Shown one piece after another: positions 24,503-32,861 of a DNA stretch of 32,861 nucleotides. Numbering within the stretch: the first letter of the stretch is position 1; each line of letters opens with the position of its first letter. The stretch comes from CAZDKO01 sp964506075 [NCBI: uncultured bacterium] (lineage in GTDB: Bacteria > CAZDME01 > JAYEMH01), in assembly GCA_964506075.1 (NCBI GenBank), contig CAZDKO010000021.1:1-32861 (forward strand), read 5' to 3'. The translations under genes and the position numbers were made by a program. The notes beneath the pieces are model-generated. The model was not told the DNA's origin, ran no database searches, and saw only the letters and a program-made list of their open reading frames with translations.

Positions 24503-24556
24503 TCTTCCAATCAATATTATTTCTCTATTTTTTCCCACCCGGGAGATAAACAAAAC

Positions 24557-24670
24557 TCAACCCTGTTTTTGTTTATGCCTTGGGTTTGAACAGATGACTC
24601 GAACCACACCTTTTCTCTTTATTATTTTACACTTCTCACAAATCCGCTTAACTGAAGCTCTAACTTTCAT
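24557..24670 (-). CDS. rpmJ: 50S ribosomal protein L36 (zinc-binding form)
   Basis: A 37-residue protein starting [19 protein letters not shown] and ending NPRHKQKQG. The zinc ligands C11, C14, C27 and H32 are all present. It lies between infA and rpsM, the standard position, 15 bases after infA, with AAGAGA upstream of the ATG. Confidence 0.97.
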   Translation of the reverse strand: MKVRASVKRICEKCKIIKRKGVVRVICSNPRHKQKQG

Positions 24671-24685
24671 TTAAATCTCTTTTAG

Positions 24686-24904
24686 TTATTTATTTCTATA
24701 AGTTATTCTTCCTTTGGTCAAGTCGTAGGGAGAAAGCTCAACCTTAACCTCATCCCCGGGAAGAATTCGAATAAAATTCATTCTCATTTTTCCAGAGACG
24801 TGAGCTAAAACTTTATGTCCGTTTTCTAATTCGACTTTAAACATGGCGTTGGGCAAAGCCTCTTTCACCACTCCCTGAACCTCAATTGCTTCTTCTTTTG
24901 GCAT
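24686..24904 (-). CDS. infA: Translation initiation factor IF-1
   Basis: 72 residues, a single S1/OB-fold domain that binds the A site of the 30S subunit during initiation. Clear family sequence: [64 protein letters not shown] precedes the ATG. Between map and rpmJ, as usual. Confidence 0.98.
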   Translation of the reverse strand: MPKEEAIEVQGVVKEALPNAMFKVELENGHKVLAHVSGKMRMNFIRILPGDEVKVELSPYDLTKGRITYRNK

Positions 24905-24934
24905 ATTAAATATCCTCTTTTAAAGTTTAGAGGT

Positions 24935-25684
24935 TTACTGGGTTAATATTTCCGGTCCCCGGGAAGAAATCGCCACCGTATGTTCAAAATGAGCCGATAG
25001 GCTTTTATCCATGGTAACTACCGTCCATTTATCCGGTTCTATGGTCACTTCGCTTCCCCCGGCATTTACCATGGGTTCAATGGCTAAAACCATTCCCTCT
25101 TTTAACCTCGGGCCTTCTCCCGGAGGACCAAAATTAGGAATTTGAGGCTCCTCATGTAATTCTTTACCGATACCATGACCGACGAAATCTTTAACCACGG
25201 AAAACCCCTTTTTCTTTACATAAATCTCTATGTTATACGAAATATCTGAAAGAAAACCGCCAATGCGAGCTTTCTTTATTCCCTGGAATAAAGCCTTTTT
25301 CGTGGTAGTAATTAAACGTTTAGCTTCCGGGCTTATTTTTCCTATCCCTTGAGTAAAAGCCAGATCGCTAAAATATCCTTTATATTTGATTCCCATATCA
25401 ATACTGACTATATCTCCTTCGCGAAGAATTCTCGGACCAGGGATACCATGGACAACCTGATTATTAACTGATATACAGAGACTGGCTGGAAATCCCTGAT
25501 AACCTTTAAAAGCCGGTTCGGCGTTATTTTTACGCATCTCTTTTTCGGCGATACTGTCTAAGTATACTGTCGTTACGCCTTCTTTAATTTCTTTCTCTAT
25601 GACCGCTTTAATTTTTGCTAATAACCGGCCGCCTTGACGCATTAATTCTACTTCTTCAGCCGTTTTTACAGGAATTATAGCCAT
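24935..25684 (-). CDS. map: Methionine aminopeptidase, type I
   Basis: 249 residues, removes the initiator Met from new proteins. All five metal ligands are found at D96, D107, H170, E203 and E234 (in SIDMGIKYKGYFSDLAF, FVGHGIGKELHEEP, AIEPMV and HFEHTVAI), one position from the E. coli numbering. No N-terminal SH3 or zinc-finger extension. It begins 4 bases after adk and has no separate Shine-Dalgarno, so it is probably translationally coupled. Confidence 0.98.
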   Translation of the reverse strand: MAIIPVKTAEEVELMRQGGRLLAKIKAVIEKEIKEGVTTVYLDSIAEKEMRKNNAEPAFKGYQGFPASLCISVNNQVVHGIPGPRILREGDIVSIDMGIKYKGYFSDLAFTQGIGKISPEAKRLITTTKKALFQGIKKARIGGFLSDISYNIEIYVKKKGFSVVKDFVGHGIGKELHEEPQIPNFGPPGEGPRLKEGMVLAIEPMVNAGGSEVTIEPDKWTVVTMDKSLSAHFEHTVAISSRGPEILTQ

Positions 25685-25688
25685 ATAA

Positions 25689-26327
25689 TTATTTCAATAA
25701 ATCAAAGAGCCTCTTTTGAGCTTCGTCAAGAGGTAAATCTCCGGAAAAATCTACCAGAATTCCTTTATTTTTATAATAATTAATTAAAGGTCGGGTTTCC
25801 TCGTTATATATCTTTAATCTTTCCCTAATTGTCTCTTCCCGATCGTCTTCCCGGGTATAAAGTTTTCCCCCGCAAAGGTCACAGAAACCTTCTTTCCTAG
25901 GCGGTATATTTTTTACGTGGTAGTTAGCACCGCATTGCCGGCAAACCAGCCGCCCCGTAAGACGACTAATAATTACCTTCTCAGAAGTAACCAGATTGAC
26001 GGCTTTCTGAATTGCCTTTTTTTCTCCTAAAAATTCAGCTAAAGATTCAGCCTGTTTTACTGTTCTTGGAAACCCGTCAAGAATGAATCCATCTTGACAA
26101 TCTTTTTCGGAGAGTCTCTTCTGTAATATCTCTAGAACTAATTCGTCCGGAACTAATTTCCCGGCGGCAATATACTCTTTCACCCGGGCCGAAAGGTTAC
26201 TGTTTTCTTTAACTATTCCACGGAGCATATCTCCCATTGAAATATGGGGAATATCTAATTTCCTGCTTAAACCTGCTGCTTGAGTCCCTTTTCCCGCTCC
26301 GGGCGGGCCAAAAAAAATTATCCGCAT
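25689..26327 (-). CDS. adk: Adenylate kinase (zinc-lid form)
   Basis: 212 residues, ATP + AMP to 2 ADP. P-loop GPPGAGKGT (7-15), AMP-binding FILDGFPRT (81-89), and a long LID domain with a four-Cys zinc site C129, C132, C149, C152 (CRQC ... CDLC), the form common in Gram-positive and many deep-branching bacteria. Lies between secY and map. Confidence 0.98.
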   Translation of the reverse strand: MRIIFFGPPGAGKGTQAAGLSRKLDIPHISMGDMLRGIVKENSNLSARVKEYIAAGKLVPDELVLEILQKRLSEKDCQDGFILDGFPRTVKQAESLAEFLGEKKAIQKAVNLVTSEKVIISRLTGRLVCRQCGANYHVKNIPPRKEGFCDLCGGKLYTREDDREETIRERLKIYNEETRPLINYYKNKGILVDFSGDLPLDEAQKRLFDLLK

Positions 26328-26349
26328 TTTTCCAGTTATTATACTAAAA

Positions 26350-27672
26350 TTAATATCGGCCTTTTATCTTTCCCTTTTTTATAAAGCCTTCATAATGACG
26401 CATTATCAGATGTGATTCAATCTGCCGGATAGTATCCAGAATAACCCCGACCATAATTAAAAGTCCGGTTCCTCCGAGAAAACTGGCAATCATATAGGGA
26501 ACTTTCATTCCGTAAGATATAAGGGTCGGTAAGGCGGCTATAATCGCCAGATAAACCGCACCGATTAAAGTAATCCTGGCCATGATGTGGTCAAAAAAAT
26601 CTGCGGTGGGGCGTCCCGGTCTGATACCGGGGACAAAACCACCGTATTTTTTCATATTATCAGCCACATCGGTTGAATTAAAAGTTATCGCGGTATAAAA
26701 AAAACAGAAAAAAATGATTAAGCTGGTATCAGCTAATAAGTAAATCCAGCTGCTGGGATTTAAAAATTCGGCTACTTTCTGCATAAAGCCAACCCTGGCA
26801 AACTGAGCCAGCGTCGGAGGCATCATCATAATTGAAGAAGAAAAAATTATAGGGATTACGCCCGGGTGGTTAATTCTCAAGGGGATATAAGTACTTTGCC
26901 CGCCGTATATTTTTCTGCCGACAATACGTCTGGCGTACTGCACCGGAATACTGCGTTGCCCCTGGCTGAGAGAAATTACCGCCATTACTACCACTACAAA
27001 CATAACAAGCAAAAATAACAATTTTAATAATCTTATTTCTCCGGCATTAAAAAGAATAATGAGATTATGGATAGCCGAAGGTAACCGGGAGATAATTCCA
27101 GCCGTAATAATCAGAGAAATACCGTTTCCTATTCCCCTTTGAGAAATCTGCTCCCCCAGCCACATAATAAAAATAGTTCCGCACGTCAGGGTAATTACGG
27201 TTACAAAACGAAAATGCCATCCCGGCTGCGGCACAACTACAATACCATTAAAATTATGAGGATTCTCCAGCCAAAAACTAATTCCGAAAGATTGAACCGC
27301 ACTAAGCAATAATGTGGCGTAACGGGTGTACTGGTTAATCTTTTTCCTTCCCGCCTCTCCCTCTTTAGAAAGTTTTTCTAATTGTGGTACAACAATAGTC
27401 AGCAGCTGGAAAATAATAGAAGCACTGATATAAGGCATAATTCCTAAAGCAAAAACAGTAAGTCTTCTAAAAGACCCGCCGGAGAAAAGGTCCATTATAC
27501 CTAAAAGAGTCCCCTGCATCTGACTAAAAAACTGATTTAATGCCGTTCCGTCTATTCCCGGTGTAGGGATATGAGTTCCCAATCGGAAAACGAACAATAA
27601 ACCGATAGTAAAAGCTATTCTTTTCTTGAGTTCCGGGATTTTAAAAATATTTTGGACCGCACTGGCACCCAT
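26350..27672 (-). CDS. secY: Preprotein translocase channel subunit SecY
   Basis: 440 residues with the ten-membrane-segment pattern of SecY. Blocks seen are RIAFTIGLLFVFRLGTHIPTPG (first segment), the plug-side LGIMPYISASIIFQLLTIV, LWLGEQISQRGIGNGISLII-type and QYARRIVGRKIYGGQSTYIP (cytosolic loop that contacts ribosome/SecA), and a basic C-terminal tail (LIMRHYEGFIKKGKIKGRY). Forms the inner-membrane export channel with SecE and SecG (not in the window). Nine bases after rplO. Confidence 0.98.
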   Translation of the reverse strand: MGASAVQNIFKIPELKKRIAFTIGLLFVFRLGTHIPTPGIDGTALNQFFSQMQGTLLGIMDLFSGGSFRRLTVFALGIMPYISASIIFQLLTIVVPQLEKLSKEGEAGRKKINQYTRYATLLLSAVQSFGISFWLENPHNFNGIVVVPQPGWHFRFVTVITLTCGTIFIMWLGEQISQRGIGNGISLIITAGIISRLPSAIHNLIILFNAGEIRLLKLLFLLVMFVVVVMAVISLSQGQRSIPVQYARRIVGRKIYGGQSTYIPLRINHPGVIPIIFSSSIMMMPPTLAQFARVGFMQKVAEFLNPSSWIYLLADTSLIIFFCFFYTAITFNSTDVADNMKKYGGFVPGIRPGRPTADFFDHIMARITLIGAVYLAIIAALPTLISYGMKVPYMIASFLGGTGLLIMVGVILDTIRQIESHLIMRHYEGFIKKGKIKGRY

Positions 27673-27681
27673 AAAAAATCC

Positions 27682-28176
27682 TTATTTTAATATTTCCACT
27701 TTCCCACCCTGAGATTTTATCTTCTCCTGGGCGGCTTTGCTTAAGGCATGGACTTTAACTACCAAACTTTTTTTTAATTCTCCGTCACCTAAAACTTTCA
27801 CTCTATTGATATCTTTTTTCTTAATCAATCCTTCTTTAAATAAAAGTTCCGGGGTAATAACTGTATCTTTTTTAAATCGATTTAAACTGGAGATATTAAC
27901 AATGCCGTAAATTTTACTAAAAATATTAGTAAAACCTCTTTTAGGAATGCGCCTTATCAAAGGCATCTGTCCGCCTTCAAATCCGGGGCCTTTTCCCCCG
28001 CCAGAACGAGCTTTCTGTCCCTTATGACCGCGTGTAGATGTTTTTCCGTGGCCAGAACTTGGTCCCCGGCCAACTATTTTTCTTCTTTTTCTCGATCCGG
28101 CCGCATATTTAAGTTTGTCTAACCCCAGAATCCGCTCCTCTTTATCTTTTTTACTTTTATTGCTCTTCGAGGACAT
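27682..28176 (-). CDS. rplO: 50S ribosomal protein L15
   Basis: 164 residues. The conserved [35 protein letters not shown] and [18 protein letters not shown] identify it. The ~20-residue Lys/Ser-rich N-terminus is longer than usual. ATG 28176 is chosen over a TTG one codon earlier; AGGAG lies 9 bases upstream. The gene overlaps rpsE by 20 bases and follows it directly: rpmD (L30), normally between them, is absent. Confidence 0.97.
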   Translation of the reverse strand: MSSKSNKSKKDKEERILGLDKLKYAAGSRKRRKIVGRGPSSGHGKTSTRGHKGQKARSGGGKGPGFEGGQMPLIRRIPKRGFTNIFSKIYGIVNISSLNRFKKDTVITPELLFKEGLIKKKDINRVKVLGDGELKKSLVVKVHALSKAAQEKIKSQGGKVEILK

Positions 28177-28702
28177 CAATCATTTCTCCTGTTCTTTTCC
28201 TTTTTTCAACCTCTTCTTTTGTTTTTAACTCCTGTAAAGCTTTTATAGTCGCCCTGACAATATTTGCCGGATTATTGCTGCCCAGTGATTTGGTCAAAAT
28301 ATCTTTAACCCCGCTTAATTCCAGTACTGCCCGGGCTGAGCCGCCGGCAATAACCCCTGTTCCTTCTCCGGCTGGACGGAGAACAATCTTAGCGGCACCA
28401 AAACGACCGATAATTTTATGAGGAATAGTAGCTCCTTCTAAATGCACAGTAAAAATATTCTTTTTCGCTCGCCTGGTTGCTTTGGCAATAGATTCTGGAA
28501 CCCCGTTAGCTTTACCGAAACCACAACCAACCCTGCTTTTTCCGTCTCCGACCACTACCAAAGCATTAAAGCTAAAACGCTTACCTCCTTTAACTACCTT
28601 GGAAACTCGTTTAATATTAATTACCTTCTCGATAAAATCCGATTCTTCTTGAAAAAAAGCACTTTCTCTTTCTTCTGTCGGGTCATAAATCTTTTTATCC
28701 AT
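28157..28702 (-). CDS. rpsE: 30S ribosomal protein S5
   Basis: 181 residues, involved in decoding fidelity and mRNA entry. Blocks: [59 protein letters not shown] and [17 protein letters not shown]. Its ATG shares one base with the rplR stop (TAATG), showing coupled translation. A charged N-terminal stretch of about 20 residues precedes the usual start of homology. Confidence 0.98.
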   Translation of the reverse strand: MDKKIYDPTEERESAFFQEESDFIEKVINIKRVSKVVKGGKRFSFNALVVVGDGKSRVGCGFGKANGVPESIAKATRRAKKNIFTVHLEGATIPHKIIGRFGAAKIVLRPAGEGTGVIAGGSARAVLELSGVKDILTKSLGSNNPANIVRATIKALQELKTKEEVEKRKRTGEMIDVLEEQ

Positions 28703-29070
28703 TAAAACTCTAAACCTCCACGTTTGGCTTCTTCAGCTAAAGCTTTTACTCTTCCATGATAAGCATTCCCGCCTCTATCAAAAACAATTCTTTTTATTTT
28801 TTTATCCTGGGCTTTTTCAGCCAGTAATTTACCGACTATCTTTGCTGCTTCAACATTTCCCCCGTATTTGAACTTTTTCTTTATCTCCGGGGTTAAAGTG
28901 GAAACAGTCAGTAAAGTTCGTCTTTTATCATCATCAATAATTTCGGCATATATATTCTTGGTACTCCTGAAAACACATAATCTGGGTCGTTCACCGGTAC
29001 CTTTAACTTTCAATCTTATCCTTTTATGTCTTTTTGTTTTACCTTCAATTTTTTTTGCCAAAGTTATCAC
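28702..29070 (-). CDS. rplR: 50S ribosomal protein L18
   Basis: 122 residues, binds 5S rRNA in the central protuberance. Family sequence: [55 protein letters not shown]. Starts 2 bases after rplF and overlaps rpsE by one base. Confidence 0.98.
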   Translation of the reverse strand: MITLAKKIEGKTKRHKRIRLKVKGTGERPRLCVFRSTKNIYAEIIDDDKRRTLLTVSTLTPEIKKKFKYGGNVEAAKIVGKLLAEKAQDKKIKRIVFDRGGNAYHGRVKALAEEAKRGGLEF

Positions 29071-29072
29071 CC

Positions 29073-29639
29073 CTATTTCCCACCGCCAGGTGTTCCCACA
29101 CCAACTGCTGCCTTACCCGCTTTACGCCGGATGTGTTCACCTAAATAACGAATCCCTTTCCCTTTATAAGGTTCAGGCGGAAGAAGATGCCGGATATCGG
29201 CGGCTACCTTTCCGACTAAACGTTTATCATAACCGCTGATCGTAATACGATTGCCTTTTTCCACTAAAATTTCAATGCCATCCGGAAAAGCGTAATCTAC
29301 CGGATGAGAAAAACCTAATTGAAGTTTCAACACTTTGCCCTGAACCTGAGAACGATACCCCACGCCGTTAATCTCTAAAACCTTATTAAAACCATCGGTT
29401 ACCCCTTTAATCATGTTAGCCAGGAGACTTCGTATTAATCCCTGTTGGGCATCGGTAATCGAACTTTCAGAAGCTTTAACTACCGTAAGGGTTTTATTGT
29501 CCGGCATTTCCACTCTTACCAGAGGATTAACTTTCTGCGTAAGACTACCTTTTGGACCTTGTATTTCTACTGTATTTAAATTGATATTAACTTTAACTTT
29601 TTCAGGAATATTCAGCGGTTTTTTTCCTATCCTTGACAT
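29073..29639 (-). CDS. rplF: 50S ribosomal protein L6
   Basis: 188 residues, two L6 domains near the sarcin-ricin loop. MSRIGKKPLNIPEKVKVNI at the start, QGLIRSLLANMIKGVTDGF and the second-domain signature PPEPYKGKGIRYLGEHIRRK near the C-terminus. Eight bases after rpsH. Confidence 0.98.
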   Translation of the reverse strand: MSRIGKKPLNIPEKVKVNINLNTVEIQGPKGSLTQKVNPLVRVEMPDNKTLTVVKASESSITDAQQGLIRSLLANMIKGVTDGFNKVLEINGVGYRSQVQGKVLKLQLGFSHPVDYAFPDGIEILVEKGNRITISGYDKRLVGKVAADIRHLLPPEPYKGKGIRYLGEHIRRKAGKAAVGVGTPGGGK

Positions 29640-29647
29640 TATTCACC

Positions 29648-30043
29648 TTACCATATGTAACAAAGAACCTCGCCGCCAACATTGGCCTGACGAGCTTCTT
29701 CATCAGTTAAAATACCTTTCGGGGTGGAAAGAATAGCTACTCCCAATCCATTAAGAACAAAAGGAATATCTTTCTTCTTTCTGTAGATACGCAGACTCGG
29801 CTTACTTATTCTTTTAAGCCCGGTAATAACCCTTTTCTTCTGCGGACCATAGCGGAAATGAATCTTAAGAACCGGCGTTTCCCCTTCTTCAATGACTTTA
29901 TAATCTTTAATAAAAGCCTCTTTTTTTAAAATACGGGCGATTTCAAGACACATTTTGGAAGAAGGCATTTCCAAATCTTCTTTATATGCCTGCTGGGCAT
30001 TTCTAATTCTTGTTATCATATCAGCTATAGAATCAGTGGTCAT
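29648..30043 (-). CDS. rpsH: 30S ribosomal protein S8
   Basis: 131 residues, a primary 16S rRNA binder; in E. coli it represses the spc operon. [20 protein letters not shown] at the start and [20 protein letters not shown] at the end are typical. Lies 32 bases after rpsN. Confidence 0.98.
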   Translation of the reverse strand: MTTDSIADMITRIRNAQQAYKEDLEMPSSKMCLEIARILKKEAFIKDYKVIEEGETPVLKIHFRYGPQKKRVITGLKRISKPSLRIYRKKKDIPFVLNGLGVAILSTPKGILTDEEARQANVGGEVLCYIW

Positions 30044-30075
30044 TTTTCCCTCGATTTTTTAATGTTATTTAAAAA

Positions 30076-30261
30076 TTACCAACTAGCTTTAGTCACTCCT
30101 GGAATTTTACCTTGCGAAGCCAAATTACGGAAACAAATCCGGCAAAGCCCGAATTTCCTATAATAAGCTCGCGGCCGACCGCAAACCATACAGCGATTTC
30201 TCTGTCTAACTTTAAATTTTGGCTTACGTTTTGATTTTTCTATCATTGCTAATCTAGCCAT
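30076..30261 (-). CDS. rpsN: 30S ribosomal protein S14, type Z (zinc form)
   Basis: 61 residues, the short zinc-binding form with C24, C27, C40 and C43 (CMVC ... CRIC). Ends [10 protein letters not shown] as usual. The short C+ form suggests no dependence here on a zinc-independent paralogue. Between rplE and rpsH. Confidence 0.98.
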   Translation of the reverse strand: MARLAMIEKSKRKPKFKVRQRNRCMVCGRPRAYYRKFGLCRICFRNLASQGKIPGVTKASW

Positions 30262-30278
30262 ATATTAAACTCTCCATA

Positions 30279-30821
30279 TTATTTCCTAAAAGGCATACCC
30301 AGAAGTGAAAATAACTCTTTAACCTCTTCTTTTTTCGTAGAATTAGTGACAATGGTTATATTCATTCCGTTGATTTTAGTTACCTTATCAAAATCTATCT
30401 CCGGAAAGATAATTTGTTCTCGAATTCCTAATGAGAAATTTCCGTTCTTATCAAAAGAAAAAGGAGAAATTCCCTGAAAATCTCTTATCCTGGGCAAAAC
30501 CACGTTAATCAGTTTATCGAAAAATTCATACATCCTCTTTCGCCGCAATGTTACCTTACAACCAATGGGTACTCCCTTTCTTAATTTGAAATTAGAAATT
30601 GATTTTTTAGCCCGGGTTATCACGGGACGTTGCCCGGTAATCATCGCTAATTCCTCTACCGCTGTGTCTAAAATCTTCCGATCGGACATAGCCTCTCCGC
30701 CTCGCCCCATATTAATTACAATTTTTTTAAGCCGGGGGACCTGCCATGGATTCGTATAATTAAATTTTTTTATCATTATCGGGATTATTTCGTTTCTGTA
30801 TTTATTCAATAATCTGGACAT
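30279..30821 (-). CDS. rplE: 50S ribosomal protein L5
   Basis: 180 residues, binds 5S rRNA and contacts the P-site t[63 protein letters not shown] and the closing [11 protein letters not shown] are characteristic. AAGGA lies before the ATG. Confidence 0.98.
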   Translation of the reverse strand: MSRLLNKYRNEIIPIMIKKFNYTNPWQVPRLKKIVINMGRGGEAMSDRKILDTAVEELAMITGQRPVITRAKKSISNFKLRKGVPIGCKVTLRRKRMYEFFDKLINVVLPRIRDFQGISPFSFDKNGNFSLGIREQIIFPEIDFDKVTKINGMNITIVTNSTKKEEVKELFSLLGMPFRK

Positions 30822-30831
30822 TTCTTTTTCC

Positions 30832-31146
30832 TTAATTCTTTATTGGTTCTCCACATTTTTTACAGTATCGTTCTTTGTTTCCGTCGCTTAATATCCTTAT
30901 CGCTACTCTTGTCGAACGATTACAGCGGGTGCAAAAAATCTGAATGTTAGAGCAATTTAAAGCAACCTCTTTCTCGACAATTCCTCCCTTCTGCTGTTTA
31001 GCTGAAGGGCGAAGGTGTCTCTTAGCTAAATTTACATTTTCAACAATTACTCTGTTTTTATCAGGAAAAACATATAACACCTTACCTACTTTACCTTTGT
31101 CTTTCCCGCTTATTACCTTGACCATGTCATTTTTTTTAATTCTCAT
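30832..31146 (-). CDS. rplX: 50S ribosomal protein L24
   Basis: 104 residues. An N-terminal KOW motif ([20 protein letters not shown]) is followed by [20 protein letters not shown]. The C-terminal part has four cysteines, C72, C75, C95 and C98 (CTRC ... CKKC), forming a zinc ribbon as in many bacterial L24 proteins. Ten bases upstream of rplE. Confidence 0.98.
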   Translation of the reverse strand: MRIKKNDMVKVISGKDKGKVGKVLYVFPDKNRVIVENVNLAKRHLRPSAKQQKGGIVEKEVALNCSNIQIFCTRCNRSTRVAIRILSDGNKERYCKKCGEPIKN

Positions 31147-31177
31147 GAACTATCACCTGCTTGCTTAATTTTAACTA

Positions 31178-31546
31178 TTACACAACTTCAGGAGCTAAAG
31201 AGATAATTTTCATAAAATTCTTCTCTCTTAATTCTCGGGCAACCGGTCCAAAAACACGAGTTCCTTTTGGTTCTCCCTGCTCATTTATAATCACGGCGGC
31301 GTTACTATCAAATCTTAAATAACTGCCGTCAGCTCTTTGAATCTCCTTATGAGTTCTGACCACTACCGCCTTCACCACTTCTCCCTCTTTTGTAGCTGCT
31401 CCGGGAATTGCCTCTTTAACCGAAGCGACAATTACATCTCCTACCCGGGCATAACGCCTTTTCGACCCGCCCAGAACCCTCAGGCAACGGATTCTTTTGG
31501 CACCGGAATTATCGGCTACATCTAAATATGTATGCAGTTGAATCAT
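31178..31546 (-). CDS. rplN: 50S ribosomal protein L14
   Basis: 122 residues, at the subunit interface. [20 protein letters not shown] at the start and the family signature through [24 protein letters not shown] text (here [20 protein letters not shown]). Overlaps the rpsQ stop by 4 bases (ATGA). Confidence 0.98.
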   Translation of the reverse strand: MIQLHTYLDVADNSGAKRIRCLRVLGGSKRRYARVGDVIVASVKEAIPGAATKEGEVVKAVVVRTHKEIQRADGSYLRFDSNAAVIINEQGEPKGTRVFGPVARELREKNFMKIISLAPEVV

Positions 31547-31809
31547 CGATCAGAACCTTTCGCTAAAATTTCGACTACTCGCCAATGCTTATCTTTACTT
31601 AGAGGCCGGGTTTCAGCAATTTTCACTTTATCGCCTAACCGGGCTTTATTTTCAGAGTTATGAGCTTTAAATCTATTAGTTCTTTTTATTCTTTTTTCTA
31701 ACATGGGATAAACAAAAAACCTTTCAACCTCCACCACTACGGTCTTATCCATTTTGTCACTGATAACTTTACCTATCTTCGTTTTTCTTTTTGTCCTTTT
31801 CATGATCAT
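31543..31809 (-). CDS. rpsQ: 30S ribosomal protein S17
   Basis: 88 residues, OB-fold 16S rRNA binder. [20 protein letters not shown] and [20 protein letters not shown] are diagnostic. ATG 31809 overlaps the rpmC stop (ATGA); a second ATG two codons in is an alternative start. Confidence 0.97.
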   Translation of the reverse strand: MIMKRTKRKTKIGKVISDKMDKTVVVEVERFFVYPMLEKRIKRTNRFKAHNSENKARLGDKVKIAETRPLSKDKHWRVVEILAKGSDR

Positions 31810-32000
31810 CTCTTTAATTCTTTCTCTTTTATGATCGTTTTTATCCGGGCTATATCTTTTTTTATACTTCTACTCTGGCGATGTTTTTTTAACTGGCCGC
31901 TTTTTAACTGTTGTCTGATTTTATAAAGTTCAGCTTCTTTGTCACGCAGTTTCAAAGCAATTTCTTCTTGGGTTAAATCACGAATCTCAGACGGTTTCAT
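31806..32000 (-). CDS. rpmC: 50S ribosomal protein L29
   Basis: 64 residues, an alpha-helical protein near the exit tunnel. MKPSEIRDLTQEEIALKLRD is the typical start, with LYKIRQQLKSGQLKKHRQSR in the middle. Three bases after rplP, 4-base overlap with rpsQ. Confidence 0.97.
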   Translation of the reverse strand: MKPSEIRDLTQEEIALKLRDKEAELYKIRQQLKSGQLKKHRQSRSIKKDIARIKTIIKEKELKR

Positions 32001-32003
32001 AAA

Positions 32004-32417
32004 TTATTCTCCTCTGGAAACAAACCGGCAATGAATTGGAAGTTTGTTCGCAGCTAAAGCCATCGCCCCTCTGGCAAGTTCCTCTGAAAGCCCTTCAACT
32101 TCAAAAATAATTCTTCCCGGCTTAACCACAGCTACCCAACCCTCGGGCATTCCCTTTCCTTTGCCCATTCTGGTTTCTGCCGGCTTTTTAGTATAGGGTT
32201 TATCCGGAAATATTCTTATCCAGAGCTTCCCTCCTTTTTGAACATGACGGCTGATAGCAACTCTGGCCGCTTCAATTTGCTGACTGGTAATCCAGGCTGG
32301 TTCTAAAGCCTGTAAACCAAATGAACCGAAATGTAATGTCTGTCCACGGGTGGCCTTACCTTTACGTCGGCCACGGTGAAGCTTGCGAAATTTTACTCGT
32401 TTTGGCATTAATACCAT
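32004..32417 (-). CDS. rplP: 50S ribosomal protein L16
   Basis: 137 residues, near the A-site tRNA elbow. [20 protein letters not shown], then [20 protein letters not shown], and [20 protein letters not shown]. The ATG at 32417 (adding MVL) has GAGGG 9 bases upstream and is preferred over the internal ATG at 32408. Confidence 0.97.
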   Translation of the reverse strand: MVLMPKRVKFRKLHRGRRKGKATRGQTLHFGSFGLQALEPAWITSQQIEAARVAISRHVQKGGKLWIRIFPDKPYTKKPAETRMGKGKGMPEGWVAVVKPGRIIFEVEGLSEELARGAMALAANKLPIHCRFVSRGE

Positions 32418-32453
32418 GGTATTTTACCCTCTGATATCTTGATAACAATGAAA

Positions 32454-32861
32454 CTACTTAGATTTTTTACCATTATCCTTATTATCTTCTTTATTCTCTT
32501 CTTTTTTCTTTTCCTGATAAATCCAAACTTTTATTCCGATTATGCCGTAAGTGGTGTGGGCTTCGCTAAAACCGTACTCTACGTTAGCTTTTAAAGTATG
32601 TAAAGGGATTTTACCCTCTTTACAACCCTCACTCCGGGCAATTTCTGCCCCGCCTAACCGACCGGAACACATTATTTTTATTCCTTGCGCCCCTTGTTCC
32701 ATTGCCTGGGTAACGGCCTTCTTCATAGCGCGGCGGAAGGGAACCCTTTTCTTAAGTTGAAGGCCAATTCCTTCCGCGACTAAATAAGGATCTACTTCCG
32801 GCTGGCTGATTTCCTGAATATTGATAAAAACCTGCTTATTGGTTAACTTCTGTAATTCATC
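32454..32861 (-). CDS. rpsC: 30S ribosomal protein S3, N-terminus cut by window edge
   Basis: 135 residues of the C-terminal part are visible; about 80-90 N-terminal residues including the KH domain core lie outside the window. The frame is open from base 32861 ([20 protein letters not shown]) to the stop at 32454. The S3 C-terminal signature is seen in [40 protein letters not shown] and [20 protein letters not shown], then [13 protein letters not shown] Lys/Glu/Asn-rich tail ends the protein. First gene of the cluster seen in the window. Confidence 0.97.
   Translation of the reverse strand, partial: DELQKLTNKQVFINIQEISQPEVDPYLVAEGIGLQLKKRVPFRRAMKKAVTQAMEQGAQGIKIMCSGRLGGAEIARSEGCKEGKIPLHTLKANVEYGFSEAHTTYGIIGIKVWIYQEKKKEENKEDNKDNGKKSK

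Noticed and set aside
24457-24510. Extension of rpsM to 24510
   Set aside because: S13 starts at [14 protein letters not shown] in the family, and the Shine-Dalgarno sits before ATG 24456.
1-32861. CRISPR array, prophage, integron, toxin-antitoxin or insertion sequence
   Set aside because: No regular direct repeats with spacers, and no transposase, integrase, recombinase or Cas protein among the genes; the window is mostly housekeeping.

Overview
The window is one long, almost entirely minus-strand stretch of a Gram-negative bacterial chromosome, AT-rich and gene-dense. Secreted beta-barrel-like proteins, an AsmA-type protein, a PilZ protein, a Bacteroidetes-style alternative GlmU and an spc ribosomal cluster without rpmD (L30) suggest an uncultured lineage of the PVC/Omnitrophota neighbourhood. 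That placement is inference from gene content, not a phylogeny.

Layout, read in the direction of transcription (high to low coordinate). (1) 32861-21292: the S10-spc-alpha ribosomal supercluster, entering inside rpsC and running rplP-rpmC-rpsQ-rplN-rplX-rplE-rpsN-rpsH-rplF-rplR-rpsE-rplO-secY-adk-map-infA-rpmJ-rpsM-rpsK-rpsD-rpoA-rplQ. It closes at a strong hairpin-plus-T-tract terminator (21229-21264). (2) 21217-17218: a PP-loop tRNA thiouridylase-like protein with a probable NFACT-R-type C-terminus, an alternative GlmU-like protein and a GlmM-type phosphohexomutase joined as TAA-ATG, and a free-standing MetRS-beta-like tRNA-binding protein. (3) 17193-14485: three related secreted beta-barrel-like proteins. 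Two are close tandem duplicates, each with its own near-consensus sigma-70 promoter and its own terminator. (4) 14471-9473: a PflX-like radical SAM protein, pyruvate kinase, a composite PilZ-transmembrane-coiled-coil-alpha/alpha-toroid protein, and an overlapping gene for a secreted carbohydrate-binding-like domain. (5) 9361-8585: two plus-strand tRNA genes, Leu(CAA) and Ala(GGC), flanking a small coiled-coil protein gene on the minus strand, then a repeat-rich intergenic region. (6) 8584-1: an AsmA-like membrane-anchored protein, leuS, lon, a class V aminotransferase and serA, which runs off the left edge.

Functional themes are translation (ribosomal proteins, LeuRS, tRNAs, tRNA thiolation, MetAP, MetRS-beta-like), precursors for cell-envelope sugars (GlmM and alternative GlmU, expected to lead to UDP-GlcNAc), lower glycolysis and serine synthesis (pyk, serA, class V transaminase), protein quality control (lon), and envelope proteins. 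The most interesting candidate for an undescribed system is the pair at 11957-9473. It combines an apparently intact c-di-GMP-binding PilZ domain, placed in the cytosol, with a predicted periplasmic alpha/alpha-toroid of the sort seen in polysaccharide hydrolases and lyases. It is followed at once by a secreted carbohydrate-binding-like protein. Second-tier items are a tRNA-Ala with C instead of U at position 33, the thiouridylase fusion, and terminators that sit only about 12 bases before the next start codon.
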